Positions 1-5,426 of a stretch of DNA of 8,427 nt are shown here, one piece after another. The stretch covers positions 1-8,427 of the forward strand of contig DAHVFL010000186.1 in NCBI GenBank assembly GCA_027316975.1, given 5' to 3'. Below the pieces are notes generated by a model that saw nothing but the letters and a program-made list of their open reading frames with translations, was not told the origin of the DNA and did no database searches. Numbering within the stretch: position 1 is the first letter of the stretch; each line of letters starts with the position of its first letter. The position numbers and the translations under genes are program-made. The stretch is from Chloroflexota bacterium (lineage in GTDB: Bacteria > Chloroflexota > Ktedonobacteria > Ktedonobacterales > Ktedonobacteraceae).

Positions 1-127
1 TACAATCACCCGCAAGATCGACGCTGCACGGAGCGGACGCGATGAATCGCGTCCCTACAATCACCCGCAAGATCGACGCTGCACGGAGCGGACGCGATGA
101 ATCGCGTCCCTACAATCACCCGCAAGA
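1..127. repeat. 55-bp tandem repeat, two full copies plus a partial third
   Basis: Copies lie at 1-55 and 56-110 and are identical. A 17-base partial copy runs from 111 to 127, and the similarity then stops. The array may continue to the left of the window. Each unit ends in a perfect palindrome, GGACGCGATGAATCGCGTCC (35-54 and 90-109), with 9-bp arms around a 2-base centre, so each copy can form a strong hairpin on either strand. The 55-base period is not a multiple of three, and no reading frame with a ribosome binding site covers it, so it is not coding. The unit is contiguous with no variable spacers, which rules out a CRISPR array. It is probably a dispersed REP-like intergenic element expanded in tandem; that identity is inference. 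Confidence 0.9.
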
Positions 128-152
128 ATGGAGAATCTTCTTTCTCTTTTAG

Positions 153-192
153 CGAAAATGTGGGCTATCCTTGCTGCTGATAGCCCATTTCG
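153..192 (-). terminator. Hairpin spanning the stop codon of the small membrane protein gene
   Basis: Perfect 9-bp arms TGGGCTATC (161-169) and GATAGCCCA (179-187) enclose a 9-base loop. With a 3-base bulge the stem extends by five more pairs (153-157 with 188-192). The TAG stop of the minus-strand gene (165-167) lies inside an arm. Read on the minus strand the stem is followed by CATTTTCGC, only a short T-run, so it may be a weak intrinsic terminator or a 3'-end stabilising hairpin. Confidence 0.45.
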
Positions 193-467
193 TAATGAAG
201 TTGCGACTGTTCTTCCCAGGATGGCTCTTGGGGCTGGGGCAGTCGTGTCGAGGGAGTGCCGCCTATGTTCTCTTTTTTCTGTTGTTCCAAACTCAACTGC
301 AAACGCAGTTCCTCATTGCGCAGTTCCAGTCTCTTCTCACTGGCCCTGATGCTGGTTTTATAGACCTCCAGCAAAATACCGAAGACGATGCTCACCATGG
401 TAATAATGAAAAGCATAATCACGACCGTCAGCCAGAAGTTATTGGCCAGCATTTGTATGAAACCCAT
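165..467 (-). CDS. Small single-pass membrane protein with coiled-coil tail, function unknown
   Basis: A 100-residue protein that I do not recognise by sequence. Residues 1-10 are a short N-terminus, and residues 11-33 form one strongly hydrophobic membrane segment (FWLTVVIMLFIITMVSIVFG). Residues about 38-67 are a highly charged, Leu/Glu/Arg-rich amphipathic stretch likely to form a coiled coil (SEKRLELRNEELRLQLSLEQ). The tail, 68-100, is Pro/Gln/Glu-rich and probably disordered. The start at 467 is chosen because GAGGGT lies 6 bases upstream of that ATG; the frame is open to 560 but has no comparable site there. The TM-plus-coiled-coil plan resembles PspB-type small membrane proteins, but that is an architectural analogy only. 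It stands alone, downstream of the MFS gene beyond a large inverted repeat, so it is probably transcribed separately. I found no convincing promoter upstream. Confidence 0.72.
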   Translation of the reverse strand: MGFIQMLANNFWLTVVIMLFIITMVSIVFGILLEVYKTSIRASEKRLELRNEELRLQLSLEQQKKENIGGTPSTRLPQPQEPSWEEQSQLHYEMGYQQQG

Positions 468-649
468 TAACGTACCCTCGCATATCACTTTGATAATTTC
501 TGCCAGGTAACAAACTCTCCTGCTTGCATGTATTACGTGAAAACGGGGACAGGGTTGCACTTTTGAGTGTATTCAACCGGGCACTGCCAGGTGACACCTG
601 TGCCTTTCACTCTCAGGTTGTTTAGGAAGGAAGCCAGAAAGGTGGAAAG

Positions 650-721
650 CTGTCATCCTGAGCGCAGCGAAGGATCTCTCCTCGGCAGCACGCAGATCCT
701 TCGCTGCGCTCAGGATGACAG
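650..721. repeat. 28-bp perfect inverted repeat (large hairpin) in the 468-764 intergenic gap
   Basis: Arms 650-677 and 694-721 are perfect reverse complements around a 16-base loop. Allowing one G-U pair, the stem reaches 647-724. The arm contains TCCTGAGCGCAGCGAAGGAT. The hairpin lies 44 bp past the stop codon of the MFS gene, so it would form at the 3' end of that transcript and could terminate, insulate or stabilise it. The minus-strand sequence after it has only a TTT, so it is not a classic intrinsic terminator. It looks like a dispersed intergenic repeat (REP/MITE-like). Nothing else recognisable was found in the gene-free stretch 468-764. Confidence 0.9.
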
Positions 722-764
722 TTTCATCCGGCGCGTTTCAAGAAATCAACAAGTGAAGAAGTGG

Positions 765-2330
765 TTAGTCGGCAATAAGTGTGGACTGTTTCGCCTCAAC
801 TGGCTCACCTGCTGCCGCAGCGCGTTTCGCGGCCTGGATGGCAGGATCACGGCCCACGAACAGCGCCAACACCGCGCAGATGCCGCAGGCGATCACCACC
901 ACTGTAAAGGTGTCGTTGAGTCCCTGCGTGGTGATGTGTTGGGTAACGCATGTTTTGACCGCCGCCGCCCCGGCTCGCGCCAGTGGAGCGCAACTCGCCG
1001 CAATCCCTGTCAGGGGACGCTGCTGAAATGCTGCCGCCACTTCTGTGCCATGCGTGATGGCTCTCTGCGTGAGATAGGTGGTGAGTACCGAGACGCCGAC
1101 GGCGGAAAAGACCTGGCGCGTGACGTTGACGAGCGAGGATGCCCGCGCCATAGCTTTATTACTGACGACAGAGAGGGCGAGTGTCTGCAAGGGAATGTTG
1201 ACCAGCCCAAGCCCCAATCCGCGCATAATGAGCCACCCCTGCAAGGAGAGACCCGTCGTTGACACGGTTAATTGCGCCACGCCAATCGTGCCTACCGCTA
1301 CCAGCGCAAAGCCGACAACAGCCATAATACGCGGCCCGACGCGATTATACAGCCCCCCTGAGATGACGACACCGATGGCGGAAGAAAGTCCCTGCAATAT
1401 CAAAATCTCGCCCGCTGAAAGAGGAGTCAGCCCCTGAATGCGTTCAAAGAAGAAAGGCAGCAGGAATAGGCTGCCAAAGAGGAAGGCTGAAAGCGCCCAG
1501 GTGAGCACGTTCGCGATGGTGAAGGTGTAGTTTTGGAAGAGACGGATATCCATCACGGGGTCACTCACCACCAGTTCGGTGACAATAAAGGCAACCAGAA
1601 CGACGCCGCCACCTATGAGGAAGGTCAGCACAGTGCTATCTCCCCAACCGCGGGAACTGGCCTCGGAGATCGCATAGACCACCGAGGTGAAGCCGACCAT
1701 CGAAAGCCCCAGGCCCAGAAAATCGAAACGCCCCCTGGACGCCGGTACTTCATCTTGCTGGCGTTCCGCGACGCGCCCGCGCAGGACGAAGAACGCCAGG
1801 GTCAGAGCAATCACGCCAAGCGGCAAGTTGATCGTAAAAATCGCGCTCCAGCTAAAAGTGGTTGTCAGGTAGCCGCCAATGGTTGGGCCAAAGGCGGGAG
1901 CCAGCAGGACAGGCACGCCAATAATAGCCGAAGCGACACCGCGTTCGGTAGGAGGAAAGGCGCGGTATATCAGTGCGAAAACGATGGGAAAGAGACCGCC
2001 GCCGCCAATACCCTGAATAACGCGGAAGAGAATCAGCATTGTTTCGGACGGGGCAATAGCGCTCAGCCCTGAACCAATAGTAAACAGGCCCAGCGACAAC
2101 ATGAACACCAGTTTGGTGCCGATTTTATCGCTCAGGTAGCCAGCGATAGGAATGACGGCGGCCTGGGCAAGGAAGTAGCCCGTGGCAACCCAGGTGATGG
2201 TGGAGAGATCAGTATGAAAAGCCAGTTGCATTTGTGGCAATGCCACACTAACAATGGTATTATCCAGAACCGCCATGAATAAGCCAAGCGCGCCAATCAA
2301 GGCAACCTGCCATTTATAGTCGAGCCGCAT
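765..2330 (-). CDS. DHA2-family (EmrB/QacA-like) MFS multidrug exporter
   Basis: A 521-residue, very hydrophobic protein of the size and pattern of 14-TM drug:H+ antiporters in the cytoplasmic membrane. Visible family motifs are D1 in TM1 (LDNTIVSVALP, residues 22-32), motif A in the first cytoplasmic loop (GYLSDKIGTK, 64-73), motif B with its Arg (LFRVIQG, Arg103) and antiporter motif C in TM5 (GVPVLLAPAFGPTIGG, 138-153). A long outer loop before the last TM contains two Cys about 14 residues apart (about 447 and 461) that could form a disulfide. I chose ATG 2330, preceded by GTGAG at a suitable distance; an in-frame GTG at 2342 is a possible alternative adding four residues. It lies 79 bp downstream of a same-strand tetR gene, which probably controls it. 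A GATAAT box (2369-2374) could give it its own promoter, but no good -35 is present. The substrate cannot be predicted. Confidence 0.93.
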   Translation of the reverse strand: MRLDYKWQVALIGALGLFMAVLDNTIVSVALPQMQLAFHTDLSTITWVATGYFLAQAAVIPIAGYLSDKIGTKLVFMLSLGLFTIGSGLSAIAPSETMLILFRVIQGIGGGGLFPIVFALIYRAFPPTERGVASAIIGVPVLLAPAFGPTIGGYLTTTFSWSAIFTINLPLGVIALTLAFFVLRGRVAERQQDEVPASRGRFDFLGLGLSMVGFTSVVYAISEASSRGWGDSTVLTFLIGGGVVLVAFIVTELVVSDPVMDIRLFQNYTFTIANVLTWALSAFLFGSLFLLPFFFERIQGLTPLSAGEILILQGLSSAIGVVISGGLYNRVGPRIMAVVGFALVAVGTIGVAQLTVSTTGLSLQGWLIMRGLGLGLVNIPLQTLALSVVSNKAMARASSLVNVTRQVFSAVGVSVLTTYLTQRAITHGTEVAAAFQQRPLTGIAASCAPLARAGAAAVKTCVTQHITTQGLNDTFTVVVIACGICAVLALFVGRDPAIQAAKRAAAAGEPVEAKQSTLIAD

Positions 2331-2395
2331 GAAAGATCTCACTTTCTTATCTCGTTGAATGGAACTAGATTATCGAATGTTGTTCAGTGAATGAT

Positions 2396-2420
2396 AAAAA
2401 AAGAGTGGGTTACTCTTCTT
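2396..2420 (-). terminator. Weak intrinsic terminator after the first tetR gene
   Basis: On the minus strand AAGAGT-AACCC-ACTCTT forms a 6-bp stem (2412-2417 with 2401-2406). It is extendable to 9 pairs with one G-U and ends in seven consecutive T (2402-2396). The TAA stop of the tetR gene (2410-2412) spans the end of the arm and the loop. The stem is AT-rich, so termination would be partial, possibly attenuating read-through from tetR into the MFS gene. Confidence 0.45.
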
Positions 2421-3024
2421 GCCTGGTACTCCATGCCGCGAACATATCGCACATGGCGCGATGTATCAACTCTTTTGCGCGCGGTTCGCCTCCATGGATG
2501 CGATCCACCATCGACAGCGAAATCAGCCCGTGAACGAGGCTGCGTATAATCTCTACCGCGCCTTCAATATCGGGAATATCTACTCCCCTGGCCTGCGCCC
2601 AACCCACCAGCGCTTCTTGTGTGGTGACAAATGACTCGCGGGCAGCGGGTGGTTTTTCGAGGCAATCAAAAGATACTCCCCCCAGACCATTCATGACCTG
2701 GTAAAGTTCCGGGTTGCTCATGGCAAAATTCCAGTAGGCTTCCGCCATGTTGAGCAGGCGTTGCTCAGGGTCTTCTGTCACTTTCCAAACTGCTTTGAGC
2801 GCCGCCGCCATCTGGCGAAAGCCCTCTCTCAACAGTTCGACCAGGATATCTTCTTTGCTCTCGAAGTATTCGTAGATCGTCGGCGGACTATATTCAATGC
2901 GTTCCGCGACTTTGCGGATAGTTACCGACTGCCATCCTTCTTGCCGCGCGATCTCCCGCGCTGCCGTCAGGATGCCCTGCCTCACCTCTTGTTTTTCTCG
3001 TTCGCGTCGTTGCTTAATGCCCAT
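2410..3024 (-). CDS. TetR/AcrR-family transcriptional regulator, probable controller of the MFS exporter
   Basis: A 204-residue protein, the normal length for TetR repressors. Residues 13-60 form the three-helix DNA-binding domain, with the helix-turn-helix at about 35-54 (TIRKVAERIEYSPPTIYEYF) and the typical SKEDILVELL stretch after it. The N-terminal tail is rich in Arg and Lys. Residues about 80-200 form the all-helical ligand and dimer domain, including YWNFAMSNPELYQVM, which resembles the WHG-type C-terminal domain (TetR_C_33). The ATG at 3024 follows a weak AAAGA site and a well-formed promoter. It is encoded just upstream of the MFS pump on the same strand, a common layout for a drug-sensing repressor and its exporter; that it regulates the pump and itself is inference. 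The ligand is unknown. Confidence 0.9.
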   Translation of the reverse strand: MGIKQRREREKQEVRQGILTAAREIARQEGWQSVTIRKVAERIEYSPPTIYEYFESKEDILVELLREGFRQMAAALKAVWKVTEDPEQRLLNMAEAYWNFAMSNPELYQVMNGLGGVSFDCLEKPPAARESFVTTQEALVGWAQARGVDIPDIEGAVEIIRSLVHGLISLSMVDRIHGGEPRAKELIHRAMCDMFAAWSTRQEE

Positions 3025-3042
3025 ATCTTTATGGCCGTTCTA

Positions 3043-3121
3043 TTTTCTAACACTGTTCGACAAAATCGTACCATGTATTTCGGGTGAAGTCAAGAGTTTG
3101 AGGAACTTTTTTAGCACTGTT
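3043..3121 (-). repeat. Pair of 15-bp direct repeats flanking the tetR promoter, candidate operators
   Basis: On the minus strand AACAGTGCTAAAAAA (3121-3107) and AACAGTGTTAGAAAA (3057-3043) match at 13 of 15 positions. One lies upstream of the -35 and the other at the expected transcription start. Within the second, AACACTGTT (plus strand, 3049-3057) is a 9-bp palindrome with a central base. The placement suggests autoregulatory binding sites for the adjacent TetR protein, or DNA looping between the two. The direct rather than inverted layout is unusual for TetR, so this is tentative. Confidence 0.4.
3065..3093 (-). promoter_or_regulatory. Sigma-70-like promoter of the first tetR gene
   Basis: On the minus strand TTGACT (3093-3088) and TACGAT (3070-3065) are separated by exactly 17 bp. 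Transcription would start near 3058, about 34 bases before the ATG. It is the only good promoter in the 109-bp gap between the two tetR genes. Confidence 0.65.
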
Positions 3122-3133
3122 TTGTGAGAGTTA

Positions 3134-3823
3134 TTAGCTCGGCCTGGGCGACCCATCACAACACATGTGGCGCACACCTTGCAAAATGCGTTCCTGGGAA
3201 AAGCCGCGTTCTTGTCTTTGGAAGAGATAGAACGGAGGACTCAATAGCCCCAGAATAGCATCTGCCACGAATGGGACATCCAGGGAGGTCAGTTCACCAC
3301 GTTCTACCGCTTCAGTAAGCAGTCCTGCCAGCAATTCATGCAACCAGAGATACCAGGGCGACTGGTGAAAGGAAAAGCGCCGCGAGATGCCCGATGCGTC
3401 GCACCGGGCATCTCGCAGAAGAGTTGCGGCAACCGGTTCCAGCATAGTGCCCTGCTCTTCGAGCAAAGCCACCATTTTTACCAGGACGCGATCCAATCGC
3501 TCAAGCGCAGAAGCCGCCCCGACTGCATCGAGCAGCGTCGCGATCTCTTCCACGAATCGCTCGTGGCGCTCGCGCATCAAATCCATGCACAATTCGCCCT
3601 TATGGCGATAGCGGCGATAGAGCGTGCCCTGCCCGATGCCGGCAGCCAAAGCGATCTGGTGCATACTGACAGCGGCAACGCCATGCTCCCCGAAAAGGTG
3701 TCGCGCAACGTCTAATATGCGTTGGCGATGCTCCGCCGCATCACGTCGTTCGCGCCGGTGGTGAGACGCGATCCACTCCGACACGCCCAGAGGACACAAA
3801 TTTTGACGAGATTCTTCTTTCAC
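3134..3823 (-). CDS. TetR-family repressor, divergent from the PPOX-DrrAB operon
   Basis: A 229-residue TetR/AcrR protein. Residues 1-30 are a basic leader (HHRRERRDAAEHRQRIL begins at about 21). Residues about 34-80 are the DNA-binding domain with the helix-turn-helix at 54-73 (MHQIALAAGIGQGTLYRRYR) followed by HKGELCMDLM. The remainder is a helical ligand domain with several Trp and Phe (FSFHQSPWYLWLHELL) and ends with a Cys pair (MCCDG). I chose GTG 3823 because AGAGGA lies 6 bases upstream; the longer TTG start at 3841 would put that site inside the gene. Two tandem TAA codons end it (3134-3136, then 3131-3133). It is transcribed from a promoter overlapping that of the opposite operon, with two palindromes between them. 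It is therefore almost certainly autoregulated and represses the flavoenzyme/ABC exporter operon until a drug-like ligand binds. Confidence 0.92.
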   Translation of the reverse strand: MKEESRQNLCPLGVSEWIASHHRRERRDAAEHRQRILDVARHLFGEHGVAAVSMHQIALAAGIGQGTLYRRYRHKGELCMDLMRERHERFVEEIATLLDAVGAASALERLDRVLVKMVALLEEQGTMLEPVAATLLRDARCDASGISRRFSFHQSPWYLWLHELLAGLLTEAVERGELTSLDVPFVADAILGLLSPPFYLFQRQERGFSQERILQGVRHMCCDGSPRPS

Positions 3824-3834
3824 TGCACTTCCTC

Positions 3835-3863
3835 TTGACAAGTGGACAATTGTCCGTTACAAT
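3835..3863 (+). promoter_or_regulatory. Sigma-70-like promoter of the PPOX-DrrAB operon
   Basis: TTGACA (3835-3840), a perfect -35, and TACAAT (3858-3863) are separated by 17 bp. The start would be near 3870, giving a leader of about 110 bases before the ATG at 3982. The spacer contains the palindrome GGACAATTGTCC, so bound repressor would occlude RNA polymerase directly. The -35 overlaps the ribosome-binding leader of the divergent tetR gene. Confidence 0.85.
3844..3855. promoter_or_regulatory. TetR operator 1 (palindrome GGACAATTGTCC)
   Basis: A perfect 12-bp palindrome lying inside the spacer between the -35 and -10 of the plus-strand promoter. It shares the half-site GGACA with a second palindrome 28 bp away. 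Palindromes of this size between a divergent tetR gene and its target are the classic TetR operator arrangement. Binding by the neighbouring protein is inferred. Confidence 0.8.
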
Positions 3864-3870
3864 GGATATG

Positions 3871-3884
3871 TGGACATATGTCCA
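3871..3884. promoter_or_regulatory. TetR operator 2 (palindrome TGGACATATGTCCA)
   Basis: A perfect 14-bp palindrome at the predicted start sites of both divergent promoters (near 3870 for the plus strand, near 3883 for the minus strand). It has the same GGACA/TGTCC half-sites as operator 1, with TA instead of AT at the centre. Centre-to-centre distance is 28 bp, between two and three helical turns, which could allow two dimers to bind. Confidence 0.8.
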
Positions 3885-3889
3885 TTTAG

Positions 3890-3918
3890 AGTGTAACACA
3901 TAGTGATGATATGGTCAA
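3890..3918 (-). promoter_or_regulatory. Sigma-70-like promoter of the second tetR gene
   Basis: On the minus strand TTGACC (3918-3913) and TACACT (3895-3890) are 17 bp apart. The start near 3883 falls in operator 2, giving a leader of about 60 bases that runs through both palindromes. This predicts autorepression. It sits within the transcribed leader of the opposite operon, so the two units overlap at their 5' ends. Confidence 0.7.
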
Positions 3919-3981
3919 TACGCAACACACCAGGGGCATAAAACTATTTCGTTTTTCATGTATGATATGAAAGGATTACCA

Positions 3982-4389
3982 ATGAACCGCTTTTCTACTG
4001 CTGAGAAAGAATATATGCATAGTCAGCGTCTGGGCCGACTGGCTACTGTTAATCGAGCAGGAGAGCCACACGTCGTACCAGTGACTTTTCGCTACAATGC
4101 CGAACTGGATGTGATAGATATTGGTGGGCATGGCATGAGCCGCAGCAAGAAGTTCCGCGATATATTACACAATGCAAACGTGGCGTTCGTCATTGATGAT
4201 GTACTCCCGCCCTGGCAGCCACGCTTTGTGGAGATACGCGGGCGGGGGGAACAAGTTTTTGCAGGGGGTCAAAACTTTGGTTCAGGCTTCGCGCCAGAGA
4301 TGATACGTATTTCCCCCAGGCGCATCATTTCATTCGGGCTGAGCGCTGATGGAGAAAGCGTCCCTCGTTCTAGCCGCAAGGTAGAATAG
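3982..4389 (+). CDS. PPOX-class, probably F420-dependent, flavin/deazaflavin-binding oxidoreductase
   Basis: A 135-residue split-barrel protein of the pyridoxamine-5'-phosphate-oxidase superfamily. It most resembles the small family represented by MSMEG_5819 (TIGR04023, from memory). Diagnostic stretches are RLGRLATV (16-23) followed by GEPHVVPVTFRYN (27-39), the IDIGGHGMSRSKKFRDI core (45-61), VAFVIDDVLPPWQPR (67-81) and VEIRGRGE (83-90). The family is small, cytosolic and thought to bind F420 or a flavin to reduce or shield reactive compounds; the substrate here is unknown. The ATG at 3982 is chosen because AAAGGA lies 6 bases before it; an upstream in-frame ATG at 3958 lacks such a site. 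It is the first gene of a TetR-controlled operon, 32 bp ahead of the ABC ATPase, which suggests it modifies or detoxifies the compound the exporter handles. Confidence 0.88.
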   Translation: MNRFSTAEKEYMHSQRLGRLATVNRAGEPHVVPVTFRYNAELDVIDIGGHGMSRSKKFRDILHNANVAFVIDDVLPPWQPRFVEIRGRGEQVFAGGQNFGSGFAPEMIRISPRRIISFGLSADGESVPRSSRKVE

Positions 4390-4421
4390 CTCAAGTATCC
4401 AACATTAAGAGGAAGAACATT

Positions 4422-5426
4422 ATGGCAAATAAGCCGGCCATCTGGGCCGAAGGACTCGAAAAAACGTATGGAAAAACGCGCGCGCTGGCAGGGATTGACC
4501 TGGTCGTCGAGGAGGGGAGCGTGCTTGCGCTTCTCGGCCCGAACGGCGCTGGCAAAACCACAGCCGTGCGCATTCTGACCACGCTCTTAAAGCCGGACGC
4601 CGGACACGCGGAGGTAGCCGGGCTGGATGTTGTCAAATACGCCGACCAGCTGCGCGCCCGCATTGGTCTGGCCGGCCAGTATGCCGCCGTTGATGAAAAC
4701 CTCACCGGTTTTGAAAATCTGGTGATGTTCGGGCGGCTCTATCATTTATCCGGCGCGGTTGCGCGGAAGCGGGCAAACGATTTGCTTGAACGCTTTGATC
4801 TCGTTGATGCAGCCAGGCGCGTCGTAAAGACGTATTCGGGAGGAATGCGCCGCCGCCTTGACCTGGCGGGAAGTCTGATTATGACGCCTCCTGTCCTCTT
4901 TCTCGACGCGCCGACGACCGGACTTGATCCGCGCGGGCGACTCGCTATGTGGGATGTCATCAGCACCCTGGTCGCCGATGGCACCACCGTGTTACTGACG
5001 ACGCAGTACCTGGAGGAAGCCGATCAACTGGCGAACCAGATTGTGGTTGTTGACCTGGGCAAGGTGATCGCCAGGGGCACATCCGACGAACTGAAAGCCC
5101 AGGTTGGAGGAGAACGGCTTGAGATTACGGTAGCGCGTGGCGGTGATCTTGATGTTGCCGCCGAAGCTATGCGTTCTTACAGTCAGAGTGAGATTCAGGT
5201 CAACGCTTTTGACCGTCAACTTATTGTGCCAGTGGCACAAGGCGCGCAAATCCTGGCATCCGTCGTGCGCGATCTGGATGCCGCCAACGTTCCAGTGGAC
5301 GACCTGGCGCTGCGCCGCCCCACACTGGACGATGTTTTCCTGACACTGACCGGACGCGCCGCTACCACAGGCGACCTGGCGATAGATACACCGGCCCCAC
5401 GGCCACTGGCAAGGAGTACCCGATGA
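4422..5426 (+). CDS. DrrA-like daunorubicin-resistance-family ABC transporter ATPase with Walker B Glu to Ala
   Basis: A 334-residue cytoplasmic ATPase of the drug-exporting ABC-2 class. Motifs in order: Walker A GPNGAGKTT (39-47), Q-loop Gln86, signature YSGGM (138-142), Walker B VLFLD (158-162), D-loop GLDP (167-170), and TTQYLEEAD (193-201), where Gln195 replaces the switch His as usual in the DrrA group. Residues about 225-312 form the DrrA C-terminal domain (DUF4162-like), ending in RRPTLDDVFLTLTGR. The residue after Walker B, normally the catalytic Glu (LDEPTTGLDP), is Ala163, codon GCG at 4908-4910. This should severely impair ATP hydrolysis in a homodimer unless another residue compensates. 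The rest of the frame is intact with no sign of decay. AGAGGA lies 8 bases before the ATG. Its stop overlaps the permease start (ATGA), so the two are translationally coupled. Confidence 0.94.
   Translation: MANKPAIWAEGLEKTYGKTRALAGIDLVVEEGSVLALLGPNGAGKTTAVRILTTLLKPDAGHAEVAGLDVVKYADQLRARIGLAGQYAAVDENLTGFENLVMFGRLYHLSGAVARKRANDLLERFDLVDAARRVVKTYSGGMRRRLDLAGSLIMTPPVLFLDAPTTGLDPRGRLAMWDVISTLVADGTTVLLTTQYLEEADQLANQIVVVDLGKVIARGTSDELKAQVGGERLEITVARGGDLDVAAEAMRSYSQSEIQVNAFDRQLIVPVAQGAQILASVVRDLDAANVPVDDLALRRPTLDDVFLTLTGRAATTGDLAIDTPAPRPLARSTR

Noticed and set aside
1..127. Repeat array resembling a CRISPR
   Set aside because: The 55-bp units are contiguous and identical throughout, with no unique spacers.
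128..349. Plus-strand open frame of 73 codons starting just after the tandem repeat
   Set aside because: No ribosome binding site, and its composition is the antisense of the better-supported minus-strand small membrane protein gene.
567..1262. Long plus-strand open frame across the inverted repeat and the end of the MFS gene
   Set aside because: It translates through the hairpin repeat and is antisense to clear MFS coding sequence; the product is low-complexity and Arg/His-rich with no recognisable domain.
1533..2072. Plus-strand 179-codon frame opposite the MFS gene
   Set aside because: Antisense shadow of conserved transporter motifs, with no start signals.
3824..3841. TTG start at 3841 for the second tetR gene
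   Set aside because: The AGAGGA site lies inside that extension and is correctly spaced for GTG 3823.
3958..3981. ATG at 3958 or 3967 as start of the PPOX gene
   Set aside because: Neither has a ribosome site, while AAAGGA precedes ATG 3982 and family proteins begin at that point.
5004..5012. Missing switch histidine (Gln in TTQYLEEAD) in the DrrA-like ATPase as a defect
   Set aside because: Gln at this position is typical of the DrrA group; likewise VEQN is normal for LivF. Only the Walker B Ala163 is unusual.
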